This document shows positions 15,652-21,773 of a DNA stretch of 21,773 bases, piece by piece. The DNA lies in assembly GCF_003333325.1 (NCBI RefSeq), contig NZ_QOLC01000041.1, positions 1 through 21,773 on the forward strand, in the 5' to 3' direction. Origin of the DNA: Candidatus Ulvibacter alkanivorans (GTDB lineage: Bacteria > Bacteroidota > Bacteroidia > Flavobacteriales > Flavobacteriaceae). How positions within the stretch are numbered: the stretch's first letter is position 1; each line of letters starts with the position of its first letter. The notes under the pieces were generated by a model, which was given only the letters and a program-made list of their open reading frames with translations, had not been told where the DNA came from and searched no databases. Both the position numbers and the translations under genes were made by a program.

Positions 15652-15846
15652 ATGAAAACGAAAGAAACGAGAAAAAAGAAGCATGCCGATTTTCAAGACA
15701 GCTATCGCAGATCGTCGAATTTTGGAAAGGCCATTAAGAATGAGGATTTTGCTGTAACAGGTAATGGCAAACTAAAGTTAACCGACGAGGAGCGCAAAGC
15801 ACGTATGAACGTGGCCGATTTTTCTTTATCGGAAGAAGAAGAATAG
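15652..15846 (+). CDS. Small highly charged protein of unknown function
   Basis: A 64-residue protein with a strongly basic first half (KETRKKKHAD, then two Arg pairs and a GK-rich segment) and an acidic end (SLSEEEE). It has no signal peptide, no hydrophobic segment and no cysteine. A small, basic, probably unfolded nucleic-acid- or ribosome-associated protein would fit this composition, but no family was recognised. Support for its being real comes from its 6-base spacing after the nitroreductase stop, its intact frame and ATG start with an AAAG-type leader, and codon use like its neighbours. It may be co-transcribed with the nitroreductase. Treat the function as unknown. Confidence 0.6.
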   Translation: MKTKETRKKKHADFQDSYRRSSNFGKAIKNEDFAVTGNGKLKLTDEERKARMNVADFSLSEEEE

Positions 15847-15912
15847 CGCGAATTGAAAAGCGAAATTTTTAAATAGAGCCAAAACGACAACAAAGGGCAG
15901 TCATCAACTAAA

Positions 15913-15927
15913 CAATTAGTTTAATTG
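15913..15927. repeat. Short inverted repeat in the 15847-16043 gap
   Basis: CAATTA and TAATTG flank 3 bases at 15913-15927. The 197-base gap between the small charged protein and the DUF4251 lipoprotein holds no other clear element: no terminator with a T-run and no convincing promoter were seen. Chance occurrence in AT-rich DNA is possible. Confidence 0.25.
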
Positions 15928-16043
15928 AAGCTTTCTCACACAAGGGGACTACAGTAATTTTGAGTTAGTATTGTTGTATTTGCAGGCCTTGCCGTGGTAT
16001 GGTTCTTGTGTTTTGATGTTCGGAAACTTAGCATAGTAATAGA

Positions 16044-16541
16044 ATGAAATTTTACAGTTATATATTGGTACTGTTATTAGTAGGATGCGCCGCAGGTTCA
16101 ACAACGAGTGCTGATCGTACTACTAATAGTGAAGAATTAGCACGGATTATTAGTTCGGTAACGGAAGGAACGCTTGTTATGGAAATGGAATGGGCGTATC
16201 CTGTAGGCGGCTCCCAGATAAACTTAATAGGAACACCAAATCATCTTACATTTAAAGACGGAACGGTTACAGCAGCTTTACCGTATTTTGGCGAACGACA
16301 TGCGGGTACTATTTATACAAGAGACGGCGGCGTACAATTTAAAGGAGTACCTAAGGAGCTTGAGATCAAGGAGAACGTAAAGAAAGGCACACAGGTGATA
16401 GAGTTCGATATTCGTGAGCAAGGCGAATTGTATGATGTACGTATTATGTTTTACGACAATTTAACTTGTAGTGTTTACGTGGTAAGTACGCAGCGCGAAT
16501 CGATTCAGTACGACGGTCGAGTAGTACGATCTAAAGAGTAG
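16044..16541 (+). CDS. DUF4251-family lipoprotein
   Basis: A 165-residue protein with a lipoprotein signal (lipobox LLVGC, Cys15). The mature part shows the DUF4251 pattern: a strand containing NLIGTPNHLTFKDG (about 70-83), then AALPYFGERHAG, a DGGVQFKG turn, and near the end YDVRIMFYDN with STQRESIQYDG. DUF4251 proteins are Bacteroidota envelope lipoproteins of unknown function, with a beta-rich fold. This one is monocistronic and convergent with the serine hydrolase gene, across the hairpin-rich 330-base gap. No neighbour suggests a specific role. Confidence 0.82.
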   Translation: MKFYSYILVLLLVGCAAGSTTSADRTTNSEELARIISSVTEGTLVMEMEWAYPVGGSQINLIGTPNHLTFKDGTVTAALPYFGERHAGTIYTRDGGVQFKGVPKELEIKENVKKGTQVIEFDIREQGELYDVRIMFYDNLTCSVYVVSTQRESIQYDGRVVRSKE

Positions 16542-16631
16542 TGTATTGGTTTTAGGAGATAGAAAGCATTACATTATCTACTTTCCTATATTTTCTATTT
16601 GACATAATATAAATTATAGTACATTAGATAG

Positions 16632-16725
16632 CAAATTGCTGTATGCGCAGCATTTTACATAATTACAGATATAAATTCCGCGTCAGTGGATTATATCGTT
16701 ACGTAATTATGTAAAAAGCAATTTG
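16632..16725. repeat. Long imperfect inverted repeat with 23-bp arms
   Basis: The right arm at 16703-16725 pairs fully with the left arm at 16632-16640 plus 16653-16666: CAAATTGCT and TTTTACATAATTAC match its complement without a mismatch. The left arm alone has a 12-base extra segment (16641-16652), itself bounded by GCTG/CAGC. The 36-base centre can pair further, with GATATAA (16668-16674) against TTATATC (16691-16697) and TCC against GGA. The result is a near-continuous 94-base hairpin with one bulge. Origin is unknown: attC-like, MITE-like and RNA-hairpin explanations were considered. Confidence 0.75.
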
Positions 16726-16772
16726 TGGTTAATACCATCGAATGTTTTACTAATTACGCTGTGCTATTTGAT

Positions 16773-16819
16773 ATAAAATCAGTACTAGTGCTTCAGTACT
16801 TGAACGGTACTGATTTTAT
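16773..16819. repeat. Perfect 13-bp inverted repeat
   Basis: ATAAAATCAGTAC (16773-16785) and GTACTGATTTTAT (16807-16819) are exact reverse complements across a 21-base loop that contains further AGTACT copies. No T-run follows on either strand within the next few bases. It might serve as a terminator-like RNA structure for either convergent gene or be part of the same element as the longer hairpin upstream. Confidence 0.7.
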
Positions 16820-16870
16820 GGCAACATGTCGACAGTTGTGTTATTTAAATAAAAACGAGCTAGTAAGCTA

Positions 16871-18010
16871 CTACAACTTATTTTCTATAATTTTTAGAAT
16901 ATCATACACCAACTTTAATGTGTTTTTGGAAGCTTCTAATTGGTTTAAAGTACCTGTAATATAAGTGTCTAATTGAGGACAGTACCATAAGAAAGAAGCT
17001 GTACTACCTGTGTGTCCAATAATTTGTAAGTCTGTTTCAATATTCAATAGGTCCTTAAATGACACTTTTCGTATTCCAAATCCATATTCCATTCCCACAG
17101 TTTCATTAACCCAATCTTGCATTGCCAAACGCGTTTTCTGTTTAACAATTTGGTCATTATTGTAAGCTTCAAAAAACGCAATTAGGTCTTGGGTTGTTGC
17201 TACCAGACCTCCGCCTCCCCAATCGGCGCTTAAACTCTTGATTGATGATAGCTCAAATTCACCAACATAAAACTTGGCTATAGACAGTTCATTATTTAGA
17301 GGCGATGATTTTAAATTAATGTATGATCCATCCATACTTAAAGGTTGAAAAATATATTGCTGAAAGAACCTATCTAACGATTTACCGCTTACTTCTTCTA
17401 TTATCAATGCTAATAGCACATATGCTGTATCGGAATAATGATAACCCTTACCAGGAGGAAAAAGAGGTTTCATCTTCACCTTCGTGAATTGTATTATTTC
17501 TCGAGCCGTCCAAGCCTTATTCGTGTCAATTAGTAATTGATCTATAATAGCAGGACTTCCATCAATTGTTACATCGGTAAAATAGTCCGGTAAACCGGAA
17601 TTATGCTGTAATAATTGAGCTATAGTTATTTCTCTTGAATACTCTTTACCCTTTAAAAGGTGAAGGTGATCTATAAGGCTCTCCGGTAAATATTGAGCTA
17701 TTCTATCTTCAAAGTTCAACTTTTTATGATCCTTTAATATTCCAATAGAAGCAGCTGTAAACATTTTAGTAATACTCGCCGTATAAAAGGGACTTTCTGT
17801 AGTAATGGTATCTTCGGAATTAGATGCACTCTCGACTAAATGAATATTTATGCCTTTAGATTTAGAATACACGTGCAGAAAAGCGCTTCTTATTGTTTCT
17901 TTTTCTAGTTTAGTTTTAAACAACTCCATAACCTCTTTATGTACAGATTGTTGACCAAATGAGGAAATCGCTAAAAAAAGAAATAATGCTTGTAGACTAC
18001 TGTTTTTCAT
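16871..18010 (-). CDS. Class C beta-lactamase-like serine hydrolase, secreted
   Basis: A 379-residue protein with a signal peptide ending near SSFGQ (about 16-20). It carries the three penicillin-binding-protein/class C motifs: SITK (79-82, nucleophile Ser79 and Lys82), YSD (192-194) and HTG (333-335). It belongs to the large serine hydrolase / AmpC-like / DD-peptidase family, whose members may be peptidases, esterases or beta-lactamases; resistance cannot be inferred. Hand counts of three sampled 60-base lines give 28-37% GC, lower than about 48% in a sampled line of the PKS gene, and it is the only gene in a stretch flanked by repeats, so acquisition from elsewhere is possible. It is transcribed away from the region containing the 18092-18109 palindrome. 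No transposase is present. Confidence 0.88.
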   Translation of the reverse strand: MKNSSLQALFLFLAISSFGQQSVHKEVMELFKTKLEKETIRSAFLHVYSKSKGINIHLVESASNSEDTITTESPFYTASITKMFTAASIGILKDHKKLNFEDRIAQYLPESLIDHLHLLKGKEYSREITIAQLLQHNSGLPDYFTDVTIDGSPAIIDQLLIDTNKAWTAREIIQFTKVKMKPLFPPGKGYHYSDTAYVLLALIIEEVSGKSLDRFFQQYIFQPLSMDGSYINLKSSPLNNELSIAKFYVGEFELSSIKSLSADWGGGGLVATTQDLIAFFEAYNNDQIVKQKTRLAMQDWVNETVGMEYGFGIRKVSFKDLLNIETDLQIIGHTGSTASFLWYCPQLDTYITGTLNQLEASKNTLKLVYDILKIIENKL

Positions 18011-18030
18011 GTATTTTCTTTATTTACTGT

Positions 18031-18049
18031 TAATTACAGCATATAAATT
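18031..18049. repeat. Imperfect direct repeat flanking the serine hydrolase gene
   Basis: TAATTACAGCATATAAATT at 18031-18049 equals TAATTACAGATATAAATT at 16660-16677 apart from one extra C. The two copies bracket the serine hydrolase gene, one inside the long hairpin and the other just upstream of its start. AT-rich composition makes a chance match less unlikely than for random DNA. Confidence 0.4.
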
Positions 18050-18091
18050 TAGAATTTTATTATTAGTGCCGATCAAATTTCAAAGCGATAT

Positions 18092-18109
18092 GAGATATTA
18101 AAGTATCTC
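18092..18109. promoter_or_regulatory. Palindrome upstream of the serine hydrolase
   Basis: GAGATA and TATCTC are perfect inverted repeats around a 6-base spacer, 82 bases upstream of the serine hydrolase start and about 120 bases before the secreted-protein start at 18231. It is a possible operator for either divergent gene; no factor can be named. Confidence 0.3.
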
Positions 18110-18152
18110 GACAGCGCATTATACCACACTTCCAACTACTCCCATAACATCT

Positions 18153-18180
18153 TTCACACTTTTTTTACAGCAGTTTGACA
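18153..18180 (+). promoter_or_regulatory. Shared promoter element of the secreted-protein gene
   Basis: The stretch TTCACACTTTTTTTACA...TTTGACA at 18153-18180 matches 19727-19754 at 21 of 28 positions without gaps. In both places TTTGACA is followed, at exactly 27 bases from its first T, by a -7-like box (TACGTTCG at 18201, TAGTTTTA at 19775). The ATG is 31 bases downstream of 18200. Common regulation with the YceI gene by the regulator encoded at 18818-19684 is the inferred meaning. Confidence 0.5.
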
Positions 18181-18230
18181 GTCCGTAATAAAATATCGGC
18201 TACGTTCGTAGTAGATTAAAATAACTACAC

Positions 18231-18824
18231 ATGCGAAATAGAATTGTATTCCTACTACTCCTTATAAGTAACTCAGTTCGCCTTTTAGGGCAAGAGGCAC
18301 CTCCTACATTAGTGAAAATAGACGATTCTTGGGGTCGTGAAATTATAGCCTTTCCCATTGACTGGGCACCAAAAGTAGCACTTTCAGGCTATGAAGAACT
18401 GCGTTTCGCTCCCGGTTGGGATCAAGAAGCGCATCCAAATTTTTGGTCTATGGTCATTGTTTGGAACGTAACGCAACAAAAACTCCTGACGGTTTCAGCT
18501 ATAGCAACGAATATGAAAGATTATTTTGATGGACTTATGAAACCTAATCATTGGGCCACCGATTTTCCGGAACCATCAATTCAATTGGAAACTATTTCCG
18601 AAGAAAATACAGAAATGACCTTTATGGGAACCTTACGCTTTTTTGATGGATTTCATACGGGCAAACTGATAACGGTACAACTACAGGGTTCTCAACACTT
18701 TTGTGCCGACACCGATCGTTCGTTGGTGTTGTTTAGAATGTCGCCACAAACCCCGGAACACGATATTTGGACTACCTTGAACGCCATCAAGCTGTTACCG
18801 TCAAGTTGTGAACCGGATCATTGA
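18231..18824 (+). CDS. Secreted protein of unknown function next to regulator
   Basis: A 197-residue protein with a signal peptide (hydrophobic LLLLISNSVRLLG, cleavage expected near Gln21). The mature part has a WGREIIAFPIDWAP segment, several Trp residues and two late cysteines (HFCAD, SSCEP). A family could not be recognised. Its 3' end overlaps that of the regulator gene by 7 bases, tail to tail. Its promoter region shares a 28-base composite element with that of the yceI-like gene. Together these suggest a small regulon under the membrane-anchored winged-helix protein. Function is unknown. Confidence 0.72.
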   Translation: MRNRIVFLLLLISNSVRLLGQEAPPTLVKIDDSWGREIIAFPIDWAPKVALSGYEELRFAPGWDQEAHPNFWSMVIVWNVTQQKLLTVSAIATNMKDYFDGLMKPNHWATDFPEPSIQLETISEENTEMTFMGTLRFFDGFHTGKLITVQLQGSQHFCADTDRSLVLFRMSPQTPEHDIWTTLNAIKLLPSSCEPDH

Positions 18825-19684
18825 TCAATCTCCAGCTTGTACCCTACTCCATGTATATTGGTGATCTGTACCCTTTCATCTTCTTTTAATTTTTTCCGAA
18901 GTTTGGAAATATAGGTGTCCAGACTCCTGCCTACAATTACGCCATTGTCTTCCCATACTTTTTTGGTGAGTTCTTCTCGTTTTATGACTTCGTTAGGACG
19001 TGAGACCAATAGCTCCAATAATTCGCATTCTTTGTTCGATAAAGGGATCTCTACGGCTTCTTTAACAATTTTATGCTGTTCGGGGTAAAACCGAAAACTT
19101 CCCAGCGTGGTCACATTTTCTTCTCGCAACTGTCGCCGATACGCACTATAACGGCTATAGAACACCATGCCTAAAAACGCAAGCACCAGTCCGACCAAGA
19201 GGTAGAACCAGCGTTCGTCATTGGAGGCTGTAATGGCAGATTCAGTAAACGTAACTACAATAATATAACAATCTTTCGGCAAGGCGCGTCCTCGACACGG
19301 AATTAGCGTGGTGGCGGTATTACCGGTCATTTCATAACTGTAGGCCGTTTCTCCATCGATACAACGCAATACTTCTACGCGATATCCTTCAGGTAAGGAT
19401 GCGTTCTTGAAATGAGTAGCAGTGGCCTGTAACAGATCATCCGGAAGAATGGATAGAGCTTCTTCGAACGACAGCACATATTCCTGAGACGGTGTTTCCC
19501 GAACCGGCAACACCAACGAAGTTGTATCCGCTACCGAGACCAACAAATCATTTCCTATCGCACGCATGGCAATTTTAGCTCGTTTAGAAAATGACGTATC
19601 CTCACGTTCGTTTTGAGTGCATGACATACTGCTACAAAGCAATACGAGTATAAGAAGTAAATAGCTTATTGGTTTTTGAAACAT
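18818..19684 (-). CDS. Membrane-anchored winged-helix transcriptional regulator
   Basis: A 288-residue one-component regulator. An N-terminal signal ends at a lipobox-like SMSC (Cys22). It is followed by an extracytoplasmic region (about 23-157, with Cys109, Cys130 and Cys139), one membrane helix (about 158-178), a basic RRQLREE linker and a C-terminal OmpR/PhoB-type winged-helix DNA-binding domain (about 193-285). The domain includes LSNKECELLELL (215-226), a recognition-helix region with GRSLDTYISKLRKKL (252-266) and the terminal GVGYKLE wing (279-285). It resembles ToxR/CadC-like sensors but with the opposite order, DNA-binding domain last. There is no phospho-acceptor domain, so it should sense a periplasmic signal directly. 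It is divergent from the yceI-like gene and tail-to-tail with the secreted-protein gene; both have the same promoter element. The lipobox plus a second membrane helix is unusual. Confidence 0.86.
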   Translation of the reverse strand: MFQKPISYLLLILVLLCSSMSCTQNEREDTSFSKRAKIAMRAIGNDLLVSVADTTSLVLPVRETPSQEYVLSFEEALSILPDDLLQATATHFKNASLPEGYRVEVLRCIDGETAYSYEMTGNTATTLIPCRGRALPKDCYIIVVTFTESAITASNDERWFYLLVGLVLAFLGMVFYSRYSAYRRQLREENVTTLGSFRFYPEQHKIVKEAVEIPLSNKECELLELLVSRPNEVIKREELTKKVWEDNGVIVGRSLDTYISKLRKKLKEDERVQITNIHGVGYKLEIDQ

Positions 19685-19726
19685 AGCACTGCAAATAACC
19701 TACATTTTCATGAAATTTTACAACGG

Positions 19727-19782
19727 TTGACATTTCTTTTACACTCTTTTGACATTTTCTACACGCCTCCCTCCTAGTTTTA
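19727..19782 (+). promoter_or_regulatory. Divergent promoter region with TTGACATTT and TACAC repeats
   Basis: TTGACATTT occurs at 19727-19735 and 19749-19757, a 22-base period (two helical turns), and TACAC occurs at 19740, 19760 and 19781, with 20- and 21-base spacing. A -7-like TAGTTTTA lies at 19775-19782, 26 bases before the ATG at 19801. Direct repeats with this periodicity are typical of OmpR-type winged-helix sites; the divergent regulator gene makes autoregulation likely. Confidence 0.55.
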
Positions 19783-19800
19783 CACCAAAATCAAATCATT

Positions 19801-20358
19801 ATGCGAACAGTATTTTATATTCTTATGTTAGTCGTCGGACTATCGGCTACGGCCCAATCTCAAACAACGTATACCTTAGATCCTTTTGCCAGTTCAATAC
19901 AGTGGAAAGGGTCTTATAGTTTTTCGTTTAGTTCTCATACAGGTACATTACATTTTAAAGAAGGAGAACTCACTACTAATAATGGTACAATTACCGGTGG
20001 CACCTTTGTTGTCGATATGACCACCTTGAGCAACGAAGATCACTTATTGGGAAGAGGTCCTGTTACACACTTAAAGAATGAAGATTTCTTTGATGTGGAA
20101 AAATTCCCGGAAGCTACATTGGTTATCACCAAAGTAAATTATAGTAAGAGTGAAAATAGGCATGAGATGCAGGCCGACCTCACATTAAAGGGCATTACCA
20201 GACCTATAATCTTTAGAGCATATGCCGACGGACCAAAAAAACAGCTTTCGGCTCAATTGAAATTAGACAGAACCCTATGGGGTATAACCTACAATAACAA
20301 ATTGAAGAATGAGGCAATTTCAGATGCTATGGAACTCGATGTACTGTTACAATTTTAG
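19801..20358 (+). CDS. YceI-family periplasmic protein
   Basis: A 185-residue secreted protein with a signal peptide (cleavage near ATAQS, about residue 19). The mature part starts YTLDPFASSIQWKG, and contains NEDHLLGRG, LKNEDFFDVEKFPEA and the TLKGITRPIIF segment, all hallmarks of the YceI lipocalin-like fold that binds long isoprenoid or amide lipids. The end DAMELDVLL matches the family's last strand. Length is normal. YceI proteins are associated with quinone or lipid handling and stress, but a specific ligand cannot be stated. The divergent promoter is shared with the membrane regulator, which is the probable controller. Confidence 0.92.
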   Translation: MRTVFYILMLVVGLSATAQSQTTYTLDPFASSIQWKGSYSFSFSSHTGTLHFKEGELTTNNGTITGGTFVVDMTTLSNEDHLLGRGPVTHLKNEDFFDVEKFPEATLVITKVNYSKSENRHEMQADLTLKGITRPIIFRAYADGPKKQLSAQLKLDRTLWGITYNNKLKNEAISDAMELDVLLQF

Positions 20359-20439
20359 AGATCGATCGTGCAAATAATAGTTAGTCCATAAACCGGTAAA
20401 ATAAATACACTTTTAAGGAAGATCTTTCCGAAGTAATAC

Positions 20440-20637
20440 TTAAGAAGTTTCGCTAGCGTCGGTTAATACGAAATTTCTAAATCGGTCCCATTTTGTGAGC
20501 AACCATAGTGCTAATCCTATATCAAAGACCAGTATTTCTACATACCACGGATAGGTATCCGGAACGATTACAAATGCAAGCAGCATAATTAGAACACCGG
20601 TGATACGAAAAATAGGCAGTACAATTGCTTTATTCAT
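20440..20637 (-). CDS. Small two-helix membrane protein of unknown function
   Basis: A 65-residue protein with two hydrophobic segments (about residues 4-24 and 32-47), separated by a short DTYPWY turn and ending with a basic KWDRFRNF and an acidic tail. No family was recognised. It is convergent with the yceI-like gene across 81 bases. Those bases contain the octamer TTCCGAAG inside a GGAAGATCTTTCC palindrome. The upstream gap to the next - strand gene is 72 bases. The long membrane-like hydrophobicity and a clean ATG make it likely to be real. Confidence 0.6.
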   Translation of the reverse strand: MNKAIVLPIFRITGVLIMLLAFVIVPDTYPWYVEILVFDIGLALWLLTKWDRFRNFVLTDASETS

Positions 20638-20709
20638 TTTATATGGTATTTAACTATAGGTCACAAGATACTCATAAAAATTTCAATGGATCGGTTCTTT
20701 TTCTGAACC

Positions 20710-21312
20710 TTAGGCTTCTAACTCTTTAATTACGCGTTCTGCAGAGGCGGTAACGCGTTTATAACTTCGGTATCCCCAACGACTAACAATTATCATAAAA
20801 GCTATCCCGAGTCCGATGGCGATGAAGAAGGAAACATCCATTTCTTTTTGGAACAACGGGTCATTTCCGAAGAGATGATTGCTCACCGGAATAATACAGA
20901 CAAAGAATAGAAATCCGAGCGCCATTCCTACCTGCTGAATAAGAAGCATTCGTTTCTTTTTTCGTGTAAACGCAATAAGTGTATTCTTATAATTATCGAG
21001 TGTAAGATCCAGTTGTTTCATATTGCGTATGGCACCTAAGGTTAAAATGGGTAAAATGGTAAGAAATGCGATACAAAATAAGCTACAAACAAGCAGATAC
21101 GGCTCGTTCATCTTATTGAGCGAGAATAGGAGCACAATGGCTATTGCAAAGCAGATTACGGCTCCAGAGGTTTCATAGGCGGTTAATGCGCTAAATCGGT
21201 TTTTATATTTTTGTTGTGTCATCTCTATTATAAGTTTATCGGTTAAACGTTGTTGATTTTCAAGTTTCTGACTCATGTCATTCCAAACGGTTTTCATTTC
21301 ATCTAAATCCAT
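20710..21312 (-). CDS. Sigma-factor-linked membrane protein, possible anti-sigma
   Basis: A 200-residue protein with a soluble N-terminal helix (about 1-40, rich in Lys, Gln and Glu) followed by four hydrophobic segments (about 49-66, 73-93, 118-138 and 160-180) and a basic tail. It starts 4 bases after the stop of the ECF sigma factor gene, so it is translationally linked. In Bacteroidota, membrane proteins with a cytoplasmic N-terminal region located directly after an ECF sigma gene often act as sigma-binding partners. No zinc-binding ASD motif (HxxxCxxC) is visible, and the function is inferred from position only. Confidence 0.72.
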   Translation of the reverse strand: MDLDEMKTVWNDMSQKLENQQRLTDKLIIEMTQQKYKNRFSALTAYETSGAVICFAIAIVLLFSLNKMNEPYLLVCSLFCIAFLTILPILTLGAIRNMKQLDLTLDNYKNTLIAFTRKKKRMLLIQQVGMALGFLFFVCIIPVSNHLFGNDPLFQKEMDVSFFIAIGLGIAFMIIVSRWGYRSYKRVTASAERVIKELEA

Positions 21313-21316
21313 GGTC

Positions 21317-21773
21317 TTATTTTTTAATTGATTTTTTTAATCGCTTTTTAATTCTTCCAATTCGGGTGCCTATGTTCGAAGTGGATAAGCCTGTTATAGT
21401 GGCGATCTCATCGTGTTTTTTTCCTTCTAGATAGAGCAAAATAATTCCCCTGTCTATGGCTTGCAGCTCCTTTATATGTGTGTAGAGTAATTGTATTCGT
21501 TCTTCCATCACCGCATCGGCTGTCTCTTGTTTTAAGTGTAGCGTGTCCAACCCAACGTTGTGACCGTTTCGTTGTGCCTGCTTGTTAAAGAACAGTGCTG
21601 TATTTAAAGCAATTCGATACATCCAAGTACTTACCTTGGCATCCCCTCGAAATTGCTCAAAGCCTTTCCAGAGCTGATAAACGATCTCTTGATATAAATC
21701 CTTTTGGTCGGTTTCATTCTGGGTATACACGCGAGTGATCTTATAAATAATTCCTTCATTTTCTTTAATGATC
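21317..21773 (-). CDS. ECF RNA polymerase sigma factor, N-terminus cut by the window
   Basis: The visible 152 residues show region 2 (DLYQEIVYQLWKGFEQFRG, then STWMYRIALNTALFF) and region 4 (LLYLEGKKHDEIATITGLS, then IGTRIGRIKKRLKK). These match group 4 (ECF) sigma factors. A GTG at 21730 could be taken as a start, but the frame continues to the window edge (IIKENEGIIYKITR before it) with family-like sequence, so the true start lies beyond 21773. The linked membrane protein follows 4 bases after its stop codon. Which promoters it uses cannot be told from this window. Confidence 0.88.
   Translation of the reverse strand, partial: IIKENEGIIYKITRVYTQNETDQKDLYQEIVYQLWKGFEQFRGDAKVSTWMYRIALNTALFFNKQAQRNGHNVGLDTLHLKQETADAVMEERIQLLYTHIKELQAIDRGIILLYLEGKKHDEIATITGLSTSNIGTRIGRIKKRLKKSIKK

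Larger units (their letters stand above)
16542..16870. other. Hairpin-rich, non-coding gap between convergent genes
   Basis: This 329-base AT-rich stretch separates the 3' ends of the DUF4251 lipoprotein gene and the serine hydrolase gene. I see no plausible coding sequence in it. It contains two strong inverted repeats (16632-16725 and 16773-16819) and a short palindromic ATAAT/ATTAT. Neither repeat is followed by a classical T-run, so simple terminator function is not obvious. Confidence 0.7.

Noticed and set aside
16632..16725. Integron attC site
   Set aside because: The ends lack the paired RYYYAAC and GTTRRRY core boxes on either strand, and no integrase gene is present in the window.
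16725..16964. Open reading frame of 79 codons on the + strand across the hairpin gap and the serine hydrolase 3' end
   Set aside because: It overlaps the second hairpin and the end of the well-supported serine hydrolase gene, has no recognisable family and a low-complexity composition.
21728..21730. GTG start for the sigma factor
   Set aside because: Sigma-like sequence continues upstream to the window edge, so the gene is truncated by the window and this is an internal codon.

Overview
The window looks like chromosomal DNA of a marine-type Flavobacteriaceae (Bacteroidota). The protein families, the moderate-to-low GC, the fused 2-oxoacid dehydrogenase E1, the -7-type promoter boxes (TAnnTTTG-like) and the general lack of Shine-Dalgarno sites all fit that group. 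No rRNA, tRNA, CRISPR array, transposase or phage gene was seen. The right edge cuts an ECF sigma factor gene.

Layout. (1) 1-3520: fused alpha/beta E1 of a 2-oxoacid dehydrogenase, a 53-residue DUF1328 membrane peptide, and two envelope lipoproteins (lipocalin-like, then an OmpA-domain protein) whose genes overlap by one base; a strong terminator follows at 3546-3580. (2) 3608-10471: a tight eight-gene run on the + strand with overlaps or gaps of a few bases: flavoprotein oxidoreductase, SAM methyltransferase, type III polyketide synthase, FabI-like enoyl reductase, FabZ-like dehydratase, FabF-like ketosynthase, acyl carrier protein and an RlmI-type rRNA methyltransferase. The first seven read as a biosynthetic cluster in which a dedicated type II fatty-acid module makes an acyl-ACP starter, a type III PKS extends and cyclises it, and the methyltransferase and flavoprotein tailor the ring. 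(3) 10573-12833: a small secreted protein, then a convergent - strand group (TerC membrane protein, short ribosome hibernation factor, cysteine-free ArsC-like protein) sharing a two-way terminator. (4) 12980-16541: an aconitase homologue lacking one of the three usual Fe-S ligands, a nitroreductase, a small charged protein and a DUF4251 lipoprotein. (5) 16542-18230: a lower-GC segment with a class C beta-lactamase-like serine hydrolase, flanked by strong inverted repeats and an imperfect direct repeat. (6) 18231-20358: a secreted protein of unknown function, a membrane-anchored winged-helix regulator and a YceI-family protein; the two + strand genes carry the same promoter element, probably the regulator's target. 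(7) 20440-21773: small membrane proteins and an ECF sigma factor.

The two most notable signals are the hybrid type II FAS / type III PKS cluster and an octamer, TTCCGAAG/CTTCGGAA, counted by eye 25 times across the window on both strands, in every reading frame and once between genes, where under one copy is expected by chance.
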